NCBI RefSeq assembly: GCF_003957255.1
Contig: NZ_QDIE01000001.1
Location: 62,001-126,000, forward strand
Length of the DNA stretch: 64,000 nt
Direction: 5' to 3'
DNA from: Actinotignum sanguinis
GTDB taxonomy: Bacteria > Actinomycetota > Actinomycetes > Actinomycetales > Actinomycetaceae
Position numbers and translations under genes: made by a program
Part shown: positions 1 through 7,144 of the stretch, piece after piece
How the letters are laid out: every line of letters starts with the position of its first letter
Position numbering within the stretch: the first letter of the stretch is position 1
Notes under the pieces: model-generated
Seen by the model: only the letters and a program-made list of their open reading frames with translations
Told to the model about the DNA's origin: nothing
Database searches by the model: none

Positions 1-1
1 G

Positions 2-103
2 AAGGATGCTAGCGAGAAGGTGAAGGACGCTGCCTCCGATGCCGGTGATGCCGCGAAGGAAAAGTTCGAGGACGTCAAAGAGAACCTCTCCGATAACAAG
101 TAA
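2..103 (+). CDS. C-terminal end of a small Lys/Glu/Asp/Ala-rich protein (partial)
   Basis: Thirty-three codons stay open from the window edge to TAA at 101-103. The peptide is an amphipathic run of K, E, D, A and S, with the pattern KDAxxKVKDAAxDAGDAAKEKFxDVKEN, and lacks aromatic residues except one Phe. This resembles the helical tails of CsbD-like or MT0933-like small stress proteins, but the N-terminus lies outside the window, so no family can be fixed. The stop codon and following bases are duplicated 19 bp downstream (99-130), and a hairpin follows at 169-200. I am fairly sure it is a real gene end and unsure of its role. Confidence 0.6.
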   Translation, partial: KDASEKVKDAASDAGDAAKEKFEDVKENLSDNK

Positions 104-130
104 ATCCACCATTCAGCAGTAAATCCACCA
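99..130. repeat. Direct repeat of 13 bp spanning a stop codon
   Basis: The 13-mer AGTAAATCCACCA occurs at 99-111 and again at 118-130, separated by 6 bp, a period of 19 bp. The first copy contains the TAA stop of the upstream gene, so the stop region is tandemly duplicated. Similar stop-region repeats occur at 18546-18593, 40593-40614 and 40636-40663. Confidence 0.9.
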
Positions 131-168
131 AAGTAGTGCTGGGTGCACCCGCCACAGGGTAGCCCACG

Positions 169-200
169 GCGGGCGGCGAAGAAGACTCTTCACCGCCCGC
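169..200. terminator. Hairpin between convergent genes
   Basis: An 8-bp GC stem (169-176 with 193-200), one mismatch, then a 5-bp inner stem (178-182 with 187-191) close on a 4-nt loop. It lies between the + strand partial gene and the - strand rRNA methyltransferase gene, where a bidirectional terminator is expected. No long U-tract follows, which is common in high-GC Actinobacteria. Confidence 0.6.
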
Positions 201-245
201 TTACTTATGTCCGCAGGGCTTTCTTGAGGTGCGGTATGCGTTTCT

Positions 246-1085
246 TTAGGGGCGGTGCTGGATCATCGCCGTCGTACTAGCAAGAATCGCGGCGGCCATA
301 GCAACATTGCAGGATTCGGCTTTCCCGTAGATCGGAATGGCGACCGTTGCATCCACATTGGCGTCCACATCTGCGAAGCCGTGCGCTTCGTTTCCCAGCA
401 GCCAGCATACCGGCCGGGTGAGATCCGGCCCGAGGGGCGGCTGCCCAAGGTAAGCGGTGTCATTTGCAGACGTCACCAGGGTGGCAAGATCCCACTCCCC
501 TTCCCCGGTGGCTGCCAAGAAACTGATGCCCGCGCGCTCCAGGACGCCGTCAAGCTTGCTGATATTAATGGAATCGAGAACCGGGAGATGGAAAATAGAG
601 CCGGCTGAGGATCGAATAACCTTCGGGGACCACAGCTCCACGCTACCCCGGCCAAGGAGCACCGCATCGCATCCGGCCACGTCAGCAGCTCGAATAATGG
701 CACCAACGTTCCCGGGGTCCTGGATATTAGCGGTGGCGAGCACCAGCTTCGCGTCCTTGACCGTCGGGGTGAGCGCGGGAGTTTCCGGAATGTCGATAAC
801 GGCCACAACACCGCGCGCATCTTCGGAGAGCGCCTGCATCTCATCGGCATTAAGCGGGTGATGGTACACGTTGGCTTCTTTAATAAGCCCGCCCAAGTCC
901 GGGTTGGAGATCAGGCTGGCTTTCGTATAGTAGACGTCGCGAACAAGATTCGCGCGGTGCGCGAGGAGCTCCTGAACAGCCCCGGGACCTTCCACCAGGG
1001 TTTGCCGGAAGCGTTCGCGCTGCTGGGGCCGGTGTAGGCGGGCTGCGCGGGTGAGTTGGGTATGCGATGCGGGTGTGCTTTTCAC
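246..1085 (-). CDS. TrmH/SpoU-family RNA 2'-O-ribose methyltransferase
   Basis: A 279-residue SPOUT-class methyltransferase that would transfer a methyl group from S-adenosylmethionine to a ribose 2'-OH in rRNA or tRNA. The three SpoU motifs are clear: DPGNVGAIIR at about 123-132, LLGNEAHG at about 229-236 and SCNVAMAAA at about 258-266, the last being the trefoil-knot SAM site. The N-terminal about 100 residues match the substrate-binding domain of 23S rRNA enzymes. A TrmH-family gene directly after rplT is a common actinobacterial arrangement. The exact nucleotide target cannot be read from sequence. Confidence 0.9.
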   Translation of the reverse strand: MKSTPASHTQLTRAARLHRPQQRERFRQTLVEGPGAVQELLAHRANLVRDVYYTKASLISNPDLGGLIKEANVYHHPLNADEMQALSEDARGVVAVIDIPETPALTPTVKDAKLVLATANIQDPGNVGAIIRAADVAGCDAVLLGRGSVELWSPKVIRSSAGSIFHLPVLDSINISKLDGVLERAGISFLAATGEGEWDLATLVTSANDTAYLGQPPLGPDLTRPVCWLLGNEAHGFADVDANVDATVAIPIYGKAESCNVAMAAAILASTTAMIQHRP

Positions 1086-1127
1086 GGGTCTTTTTCTTTT
1101 TCTATAGCTTGCAGTTTTTCGGTAGCG

Positions 1128-1841
1128 CTAGGGCCGCACGAATCCGTCGGTGAAAATACCGGCCACGCCCCAGCGTTCCAATTGCCGGGCGCGTTCGGGG
1201 TTGTTGATTGTGTAGACGTGCACGTCTCCGCCCGCCGCCCGGACCTCAGCCACCACGGCCGCGGTCACGGCGTCGTCGCTCATATGCAGATAGCGGGAAT
1301 CGGTGAGGTCAAGAACGGTACGCCAATTCGGCCCGAAACTCGTGCGATCAACGAGTGCGCCGCGCGGGATCTCGGGGGCGTGGCGCGCGAATTCGGCCAG
1401 TTGCAGGTGCGAGAAGGAGGAGACCAGGGCTCGCTCGGGACCGAGCCTGCGGACTTGTTCCGCCACCGCGCGCACGAGGGCACGGGCCTGCTGGCCACCC
1501 TGCGCGCATGGTTTCATTTCGATATTAATACCCATGCCCGTCTCGAGTGCAAAATCAACGAGTTGGGCGAGGGTGGGAATCTTCTCCCCCGCGAAGCCCG
1601 GGCTGAACCAGGATCCGGCGTCCAAGTTCTCCAGATCGGCGGCACGCAGCGCATCGACCCGCCCGTGGCCCGTGGTGGTGCGCTCGAGGGTGGCATCGTG
1701 GCAGAGCGGGAGCGAGCCATCTGCCGTGATATCCACATCCGTTTCGATCCATGTGAATCCGGCCTGGTAGGCAGCCCGGAATGCGGCCATGGTGTTTTCG
1801 GGGGCGTCGGCGCACAGGCCGCGGTGGGCGAAAAGTTTCAT
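1128..1841 (-). CDS. Glycerophosphodiester phosphodiesterase
   Basis: A 237-residue cytoplasmic GDPD-family TIM barrel that hydrolyses glycerophosphodiesters to glycerol-3-phosphate and an alcohol. The N-terminus carries the hallmark HRG near residue 7, PENT, then E-x-D metal ligands (ETDVDIT) and the HD motif (CHDATLERTT). A later E-x-K metal site reads NIEMKP. No signal peptide is visible, so it probably acts on intracellular head groups. The start ATG lacks a Shine-Dalgarno. A -10-like TAGACT at 1848-1853 ends 6 nt before it, suggesting a leaderless transcript starting just after the rplT terminator. Confidence 0.9.
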   Translation of the reverse strand: MKLFAHRGLCADAPENTMAAFRAAYQAGFTWIETDVDITADGSLPLCHDATLERTTTGHGRVDALRAADLENLDAGSWFSPGFAGEKIPTLAQLVDFALETGMGINIEMKPCAQGGQQARALVRAVAEQVRRLGPERALVSSFSHLQLAEFARHAPEIPRGALVDRTSFGPNWRTVLDLTDSRYLHMSDDAVTAAVVAEVRAAGGDVHVYTINNPERARQLERWGVAGIFTDGFVRP

Positions 1842-1847
1842 GATTGT

Positions 1848-1853
1848 AGTCTA
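1848..1853 (-). promoter_or_regulatory. Candidate -10 for leaderless GDPD mRNA
   Basis: TAGACT reads on the - strand and is followed by ACAATC and then the ATG. That spacing would put the transcription start on the A of the start codon. No good -35 is visible. Confidence 0.4.
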
Positions 1854-1856
1854 AAC

Positions 1857-1898
1857 GCAGCGGCCCGAGTAACGAGGTTTCGTCACTCGGGCCGCTGC
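1857..1898 (-). terminator. Terminator of the infC-rpmI-rplT operon
   Basis: A perfect 14-bp stem (1857-1870 with 1885-1898) continues into an inner 4-bp stem (1872-1875 with 1880-1883). On the - strand it lies 21 nt past the rplT stop and is followed by GTTTAG. It separates the ribosomal operon from the GDPD gene. Confidence 0.8.
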
Positions 1899-1918
1899 TA
1901 TGTCACGCTTGAAAAAGC

Positions 1919-2302
1919 TTAGGCAACCTTGGGTGCGTTCACGTCTTCCGGAAGCGCAGCCTTGGCGGCATTGACCACCGCGGTGAAACCGGTGGGATCA
2001 TTGACGGCCATTTCAGCGAGCTGACGGCGATCAACTTCAATTCCGGCCAGGCCCAGGCCCTGGATGAAGCGGTTGTAGGTCATGCCCTCGGCGCGCACGG
2101 CCGCGTTGATGCGGGTGATCCACAGCTTGCGGAAATCGTTCTTCCGCTTCTTGCGGTCGCGGTAGTTGTAGACGAAGGAATGGGTGACCTGTTCCTTGGC
2201 CTTGCGGTAGAGGCGGGACCGCTGCCCGCGGTAGCCGGACGCCCGATCGAGGGTAGTGCGACGCTTCTTCTTGGCGTTAACGGAGCGCTTGACGCGTGCC
2301 AT
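1919..2302 (-). CDS. rplT: 50S ribosomal protein L20
   Basis: A 127-residue protein, normal length for L20, opening [15 protein letters not shown] and carrying the [19 protein letters not shown] and [15 protein letters not shown] stretches typical of the family. L20 binds 23S rRNA domain II early in 50S assembly and in many bacteria represses its own operon. It is the last gene of infC-rpmI-rplT, 37 nt after rpmI, with a clear SD (AAAAGGAG) upstream of its ATG. Confidence 0.98.
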   Translation of the reverse strand: MARVKRSVNAKKKRRTTLDRASGYRGQRSRLYRKAKEQVTHSFVYNYRDRKKRKNDFRKLWITRINAAVRAEGMTYNRFIQGLGLAGIEVDRRQLAEMAVNDPTGFTAVVNAAKAALPEDVNAPKVA

Positions 2303-2339
2303 GTTTTTCTCCTTTTACAAAACTTTTCGTCGGACGAAT

Positions 2340-2534
2340 CTAGCGGCCGAGCAGACGGTTAACTTCGCGAAGGTTGGACTTGTCCACAACCTGGTCGCGC
2401 GAGAGCCGACGCTTCCGGGTGGAGCTCTTGTGCTCCAGCAGGTGGCGCTTATTGCGCTGTTCGCGCATGAGCTTGCCGCTTCCCGTCACGCGGAAACGCT
2501 TCTTCGCACCGGAGTGCGTCTTCATCTTGGGCAT
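2340..2534 (-). CDS. rpmI: 50S ribosomal protein L35
   Basis: A 64-residue basic protein opening [21 protein letters not shown], the L35 signature. It is the middle gene of the IF-3/L35/L20 operon and is probably cotranscribed from the promoter upstream of infC. Confidence 0.98.
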   Translation of the reverse strand: MPKMKTHSGAKKRFRVTGSGKLMREQRNKRHLLEHKSSTRKRRLSRDQVVDKSNLREVNRLLGR

Positions 2535-2615
2535 TATTCATCCTCACTCGTGCCCCGGGGGCACATTTGATCTACCAGATCTCCGCGCCCGCGGGCGCGC
2601 TTTTCACAAGTCAAC

Positions 2616-3263
2616 TTATTCGGTTGCTGCTGCGTTGCTGTCCGTTTCGGACGATTGTCCGTTGCGTTCCGCCGCGCGCTTGGCTGCTTTCGCGCGCCGG
2701 TTTTCACGTTCCGCTTCACGACGACGCCGCTGATCGGACTTCGCTTCGGACTTGCGCCGCGTGGGCGCAAGAACCATGGACATATTGCGCCCGTCAGCGC
2801 GAGGTGCTGCTTCCACAGTGGAAATTTCCGCGAGCTCTTCAGCCAGGCCCGAAAGCAGACGCACACCCATTTCCGGACGGGATTGTTCACGGCCCCGGAA
2901 ACGAAGATCAAACTTGACCTTATCCCCGGCGTTCAGGAAACGTTCCGCCTGCGACTTCTTGGTGTTGTAGTCATTACCGTCAATCTTCAGCCCAATCCGG
3001 ATGGATTTGATCTGAGTATTGGCTTGGTTACGACGTGCTTCCCGAGCTTTCTGGGCGGATTCGTACTTATATTTCCCGTAGTCCATGAGGCGCGCGACCG
3101 GCGGGTTGGAATTCGGAGCAACTTCCACCAGGTCAAGGTTCGCCTCAACGGCTAGGCGGAGCGCATCTTCCGTGCGCACCACACCGACCTGTTCACCGCT
3201 GGGGCCAACAAGGCGCACCTTAGGGACGTGGATGCGATCATTTACACGCGGTTCGTTGTTAAT
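2616..3263 (-). CDS. infC: Translation initiation factor IF-3, start codon AUU
   Basis: IF-3 prevents subunit joining and checks the start codon on the 30S. The protein has the N-domain ([20 protein letters not shown]), the lysine-rich linker ([17 protein letters not shown]) and the C-domain ([30 protein letters not shown]), plus a charged C-terminal tail of about 35 residues as in other Actinobacteria. The family start aligns with ATT at 3263-3261. An ideal Shine-Dalgarno AGAGGA (3270-3275) sits 6 nt upstream of it. The TTG at 3293 would add ten unconserved residues and place this SD inside the gene. AUU initiation is the known autoregulatory feature of infC in Escherichia coli. With AUU the protein is 215 residues. 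Confidence 0.95.
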   Translation of the reverse strand: MNNEPRVNDRIHVPKVRLVGPSGEQVGVVRTEDALRLAVEANLDLVEVAPNSNPPVARLMDYGKYKYESAQKAREARRNQANTQIKSIRIGLKIDGNDYNTKKSQAERFLNAGDKVKFDLRFRGREQSRPEMGVRLLSGLAEELAEISTVEAAPRADGRNMSMVLAPTRRKSEAKSDQRRRREAERENRRAKAAKRAAERNGQSSETDSNAAATE

Positions 3264-3571
3264 TGCAGTTCCTCTGTTCCTCAACGTGGACAACGCACGG
3301 AGTACTCCCGAGGTGACACGGCACGCCAGATGGCCATGTTACGAACCCGCTACCCTTTGATATAACCCGATATTTCCGTTTTCGAAAATTTCTTTTCGAA
3401 ACAGCAACCCGGGCGGGCGGCTAGGTGGGATTTCTCCACTTGCGTTCCGGCAGAATGCCGGATTGACCGTATTAGTGTAGCACAGCACCATAAGTTATGG
3501 ATAACACCGCGGGTTATTCTCCCCACATACAACGGCGTATATGCAACTCACGGCCGTAACAAGTTCAACGG
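3264..3571 (-). promoter_or_regulatory. infC operon promoter and structured 5' leader
   Basis: This 308-base gap holds no convincing gene. On the - strand a -10-like TACACT lies at 3474-3479 with only a weak -35. Just downstream are two perfect hairpins: a 7-bp stem with a 3-nt loop at 3446-3462, and a 9-bp stem with a 4-nt loop (TTTCGAAAA-GAAA-TTTTCGAAA) at 3380-3401. A leader of about 200 nt before infC is consistent with autogenous control by IF-3 or L20, but the mechanism is inference. Confidence 0.55.
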
Positions 3572-4309
3572 TTAAGAAAGCTCCGCGAGGGCCTGGGCAA
3601 CGGTGAAGTTTCCTTCGTAGAAAGCTTTGCCAATAATGACCGAGTCCACGCGACCGGGGCAACCAGCTTCGCCGCTCGCGCCGCTCTCGCTCAGTTCCCG
3701 AACCGCGCGCAGATCAGCGAGCGTCGCCATGCCGCCCGAGGCGGTGAAATGCGCCGGGCTCAGCGCCGCCACCCGACTAAGCAACTCGAGGTTTGCCCCG
3801 GCGAGGGCGCCATCTCGGGTTCGATCTGTAACAACGTAGCGGCGGGCACCGGCGTCGTCGAGAAAATCAATAACTTCGCGTAACTCCCCGACATCGGTAC
3901 CGGCACCGCGCGCAACCACCCGGGCGCCGTCGACATCAAGACATACGGCCACCCGATCCGCGTGCTGCGCCAGCACCCGCGCTACCCACGCGCGATCCCG
4001 CAGCGCGGTAGTCGCAAGATTAATGCGTTCCGCGCGGGTGGCGAGGGCGCGCTCGAGTACCTCCGGGCTGTCGATTCCCCCGGAGAGTTCCCAGCGCATC
4101 GGGCTACTCTCCATGAGGCGCTCTAACAACGCGAAATTATCCCCGGTGCCGTACACAAGATCCAGATCCACCAGGTGAATCCACCGTGCCCCGGCCGCCC
4201 GGAAATCTGCGATAGCCACCGCCGGGTCGCTCCACGCCTCCGGCCCGCTACCGAGCCGCGCCGAACGCCCCGCCCGGATATCGACGGCAACGAGCAGCTC
4301 ACAGCTCAT
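3572..4309 (-). CDS. priA: PriA/HisA-family phosphoribosyl isomerase
   Basis: A 245-residue (beta-alpha)8 isomerase of the HisA/PriA family, which performs Amadori rearrangements in histidine (HisA) and in Actinobacteria also tryptophan (TrpF) synthesis. The catalytic pair is kept: Asp10 (LVAVDI) and Asp166 (TDRTRDG). The phosphate sites SGGID (76-80) and SGGM (191-194) are kept, but the usual GTA is ATT (99-101). The Mycobacterium tuberculosis Arg143-Gly-Trp145 triplet aligns with Arg134-Gly-Ala136, so the Trp that stacks on the histidine substrate is missing. No other his or trp gene is in the window. ATG 4309, with GGGGGA upstream, is preferred to the longer frame. It overlaps the preceding gene by 11 nt. 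Confidence 0.88.
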   Translation of the reverse strand: MSCELLVAVDIRAGRSARLGSGPEAWSDPAVAIADFRAAGARWIHLVDLDLVYGTGDNFALLERLMESSPMRWELSGGIDSPEVLERALATRAERINLATTALRDRAWVARVLAQHADRVAVCLDVDGARVVARGAGTDVGELREVIDFLDDAGARRYVVTDRTRDGALAGANLELLSRVAALSPAHFTASGGMATLADLRAVRELSESGASGEAGCPGRVDSVIIGKAFYEGNFTVAQALAELS

Positions 4310-4889
4310 CGTTATCCCCCGCAGCGGTTTCCTTGCCAGCCTCGCCACTCATACCTTCCGCGCTTTCCCCGCGGGTCACCTTACGCAGGATTTTCTCAAT
4401 ATCCTCTTGGGTGAGCTTCGCGGAATCCCACGGCTCACAGTCGGCAATGGAGCGTTCCCCCAGCATGAGCTCCTCAACGATGGGATCTAAAGAATTGAGC
4501 AGCAGACCGGAAGCAATTTCCTCATCGGCTTTGCCCGCGAAGAAACGCCGCGCGCGCACCATCCCGGATACGCCCGGCTCAAAACCTGTGGATTCCTTAT
4601 CCAGATTCACATCAATGAGGATGGAACCGTAGGGGCTGAGGCGGGAGAGCATGCCGGCAACCGCCGGGGCGTCATCGGAAAGGGAGGCGGGTTCCTCATC
4701 AGGATCCGGGCCGGTGATATTGCGGATATCCCATTCGTCATACACGGGCGTTGCCAGCTGGCGGTACACCAGCGCTCCGGAATCCGTGGCGACCACCTGC
4801 ACGTCCAGGCCGTGCAGCGCGCAGAGCGCCGCGAGGGTATCCACGCTATCAAAAGGCGTGAGTACCGCGTATGTGCGCACGTCAGTCAT
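4299..4889 (-). CDS. Conserved-looking cytoplasmic protein of unknown function
   Basis: A 196-residue protein I do not recognise. It starts at ATG with GGGGAGG upstream and overlaps priA by 11 nt, so the two are translationally coupled. There is no signal peptide or membrane segment. The first 110 residues look like a mixed alpha/beta domain (TYAVLTPFDSVDTLAALCALHGLDVQVVATD). The middle holds an acidic patch (GPDPDEEP), and the tail is charged and low-complexity. The codon use and GC match the neighbours. In many Actinobacteria an SseB-family gene occupies this position between the his region and infC, but I see no SseB motif here. Confidence 0.75.
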   Translation of the reverse strand: MTDVRTYAVLTPFDSVDTLAALCALHGLDVQVVATDSGALVYRQLATPVYDEWDIRNITGPDPDEEPASLSDDAPAVAGMLSRLSPYGSILIDVNLDKESTGFEPGVSGMVRARRFFAGKADEEIASGLLLNSLDPIVEELMLGERSIADCEPWDSAKLTQEDIEKILRKVTRGESAEGMSGEAGKETAAGDNDEL

Positions 4890-4921
4890 TGAGTTATCCT
4901 CCCCTTGCGCTTCGTTTTGCT

Positions 4922-5443
4922 TTAGTTGTTTTCCCAGGTGCCGGTGAGTAGGCCGCGGCCGAGCACGTGTTCACGGGCTAGGAAATACGCCACCGCGGGC
5001 CGGGTTTCCGCATCGATATCCAAAACGGTGTCGAGGGCGAGCACCGCGAAAATATAGCGGTGCGGGCCGTGGCCGGCCGGCGGTGCGGCACCCTGGAAAG
5101 TCGGGGTTCCGCCGTCGTTCTTCAAGGTGAGGGCCGGTGCCGCAAGCGCACCGGAGCCACCGGCCACAATCTCGCTGGTATCAGCGGGCAGATTCGCCAC
5201 CGTCCAGTGCCAGTAGCCGGACGGCGTGGGAGCATCCGGGTCATAGCAGGAGACGAGCAGGCTGACCGTACCCTCCGGCGGGGCATCCCACCCCAGTTGC
5301 GGATTGCGGTCCGCACCGCCCGGGGTGCTGCCCGCCCCGGTGGCGCTTTCGGGCAGTGCCTCGCCTTCCGCGAAATCATCGGAGGTGAGGTGAAGATCAA
5401 CGCTTCCGGCCGGCACTCCGGCGTAGGGATCGTGGGTGGTCAT
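4922..5443 (-). CDS. YbhB/YbcL-family PEBP-like protein
   Basis: A 173-residue phosphatidylethanolamine-binding-protein-like domain covers the whole chain. Visible family features are NPQLGWDAPPEGTVSLLVSCYDPDAPTPSGYWHWTVANLP (ligand-pocket DPD and HW residues) and GGAPPAGHGPHRYIFAVLALD (GHGPHRY). There is no signal peptide. The biochemical role of bacterial members is poorly known. The SD (GGAGCGG) lies directly upstream of the ATG. Confidence 0.9.
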   Translation of the reverse strand: MTTHDPYAGVPAGSVDLHLTSDDFAEGEALPESATGAGSTPGGADRNPQLGWDAPPEGTVSLLVSCYDPDAPTPSGYWHWTVANLPADTSEIVAGGSGALAAPALTLKNDGGTPTFQGAAPPAGHGPHRYIFAVLALDTVLDIDAETRPAVAYFLAREHVLGRGLLTGTWENN

Positions 5444-5505
5444 ATCCGCTCCTTATGCGTGCTTGGGGCGCCGCGTCCGCGCGGCGGGCGTGCTTGAGTT
5501 CCAGT

Positions 5506-6405
5506 CTAGCGGTCCGTGCCCGCGGCCTCGGGCCTATTTTTGGCGACGGCGCCCGCGCCCCGCGGCGCGCTCGCAGCACCGGTGCCGGTATCCTGAGGCG
5601 CAATCTTATCGACGGCGCCGCCGAACCGCCGTTCACGCTGCCCGTAGGCGGCGCAGGCATCCCATAGGGCGCGCCGCTCGAATTCGGGCCAGGGCAGCGG
5701 AGAAAAATACAGTTCCGCGTAGGCACTTTCCCACATGAGGAAATTGGAGGTGCGGTATTCCCCGCCGGTGCGGATGAGGAGATCGACGTCGCGCATCCGC
5801 GGGGCGTAGAGCTGGGCGGTTAGGGTGGCTTCGCTAATGCGCTCCGCCGTGAGCTCCCCGCGGGCTACCCGTTCGGCCACCGCGCGCACCGCATCGACGA
5901 TTTCCGCGCGCCCGCCGTAGTTAATGCACAGATTGAGCACCATGCGGGTATTCCCCGCGGTCAGTTCTTCCGCGGCGTGAATCTCACGCAGCACCGAGCG
6001 CCACAGCCGGCCCTCGCGCCCCACCCACTGCACCCGCACGCCCCAGTCGTGGAGTTGATCGCGGTTGGCGCGGATAATATCGCGGGAAAACCCCATAAGG
6101 AAACGAACTTCGGCCGGCGAACGCCGCCAATTTTCGGTAGAAAAAGCGTAGACGGATAGCTCCGCGATTCCGAGTTCCAAGGCCCCGGCCACCACGTCCA
6201 TGAGGGAACGCTCACCGGCTTTATGGCCTTCGGTACGCGCCAATCCGCGGGCATTCGCCCAGCGCCCGTTGCCGTCCATCACGATGGCCACGTGCTCGGG
6301 CACCCGCCCCAACCGCGGGGGCGTGAGGCCGGGCCGATGGGCCGGGGTGGGCCGCTCCAAGTGGGCCAGATGTGGATGCTCCAGCTTCGGATGTGCTTCT
6401 GTCAT
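5506..6405 (-). CDS. uppS: Isoprenyl (polyprenyl diphosphate) synthase, UPP synthase family
   Basis: A 299-residue cis-prenyltransferase that makes the polyprenyl diphosphate carrier for peptidoglycan and other wall polymers. Motifs in order are IVMDGNGRWANARGL (catalytic Asp about residue 44), GHKAGERS, YAFSTENWRR and RTGGEYRTSNFLMWESAYAELYF. About 35 residues at each end are extra; the C-terminal tail is Ala/Gly/Pro-rich. ATG 6405 overlaps the recO stop as ATGA and has GAGG upstream, so the longer frame to 6456 is rejected. recO-uppS coupling is common in Actinobacteria. Confidence 0.95.
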   Translation of the reverse strand: MTEAHPKLEHPHLAHLERPTPAHRPGLTPPRLGRVPEHVAIVMDGNGRWANARGLARTEGHKAGERSLMDVVAGALELGIAELSVYAFSTENWRRSPAEVRFLMGFSRDIIRANRDQLHDWGVRVQWVGREGRLWRSVLREIHAAEELTAGNTRMVLNLCINYGGRAEIVDAVRAVAERVARGELTAERISEATLTAQLYAPRMRDVDLLIRTGGEYRTSNFLMWESAYAELYFSPLPWPEFERRALWDACAAYGQRERRFGGAVDKIAPQDTGTGAASAPRGAGAVAKNRPEAAGTDR

Positions 6406-7133
6406 GATGCCGACCTCACGATCTGCAAGGAACGTACCTTGCGTTCCAGATACCATTGCACGTACGCGGAAATATAGCCGTGCGCGGTTTCCCCCGCGCT
6501 ACCGGCAAGCGCGTCGATAATTTCCCAATCCCCGCGGGCTAGCGCGGCGAGGAGCCGCCGCGCGTCTTCCCCCGGATAGGCTGCCCCGCGCGGGGCGCAC
6601 CGCCGGCACACCAGCCCACCGGCTTGCACGTGGAAGGCGGTGAGGTCCTCCCCGCTACCGCAGAGCGCGCAGGAAGTGACCGCCAGGCCCCACCCGGATA
6701 CCGCCATGGCACGCAGCAGGTAAGAATCCATAATTGGGTAGGGGGCGTGCTGGCGGGAGGCCAGGGAATTGAGTGCCCCGAGGAGGAGGCGGTAGTGAGC
6801 TCGGTCCGGCTCCCCTTCCGCCCCGAGCTTTTCGGCTACTTCCACCATGGTGCTCGCGGCCGCGTAGGCTTCAAAATCAGGCGCGATGGCCCGCCCGAAA
6901 GGATTGAGGGTTGCCACTTCCGTGACGACATCAAGGCTGCGCCCCCGGTAGAGCTGCACATCCACGTAGGTGAAGGGTTCCAGGCGCGCCCCGAATCGGG
7001 AGCGGGTGCGGCGCACCCCTTTGGCCACGCATCGCACCAGGCCGTGCGCGCGTGCCAGCAGGGTGACGATACGATCCGCTTCCCCCAAGTCCTGCGTGCG
7101 CAGGACGATTCCTTCATCCCGATAGAGTTTCAC
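6402..7133 (-). CDS. recO: DNA repair protein RecO
   Basis: A 243-residue RecO, which helps load RecA on SSB-coated DNA together with RecR. The N-terminal OB-fold opens VKLYRDEGIVLRTQDLGEADRIV. A zinc site is formed by CALC...CRRC in the second half. The start is GTG 7133, preceded by GGGAG at 5-nt spacing and 11 nt after the leuA stop. The longer frame would run into leuA and adds unrelated residues. It is coupled to uppS by a 4-nt overlap. Confidence 0.95.
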   Translation of the reverse strand: MKLYRDEGIVLRTQDLGEADRIVTLLARAHGLVRCVAKGVRRTRSRFGARLEPFTYVDVQLYRGRSLDVVTEVATLNPFGRAIAPDFEAYAAASTMVEVAEKLGAEGEPDRAHYRLLLGALNSLASRQHAPYPIMDSYLLRAMAVSGWGLAVTSCALCGSGEDLTAFHVQAGGLVCRRCAPRGAAYPGEDARRLLAALARGDWEIIDALAGSAGETAHGYISAYVQWYLERKVRSLQIVRSAS

Positions 7134-7144
7134 TGGCTCCCAGT

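Noticed and set aside
3350-3532. 60-codon - strand frame in the infC leader
   Set aside because: No SD; it overlaps the candidate promoter and two hairpins that fit a leader RNA better.
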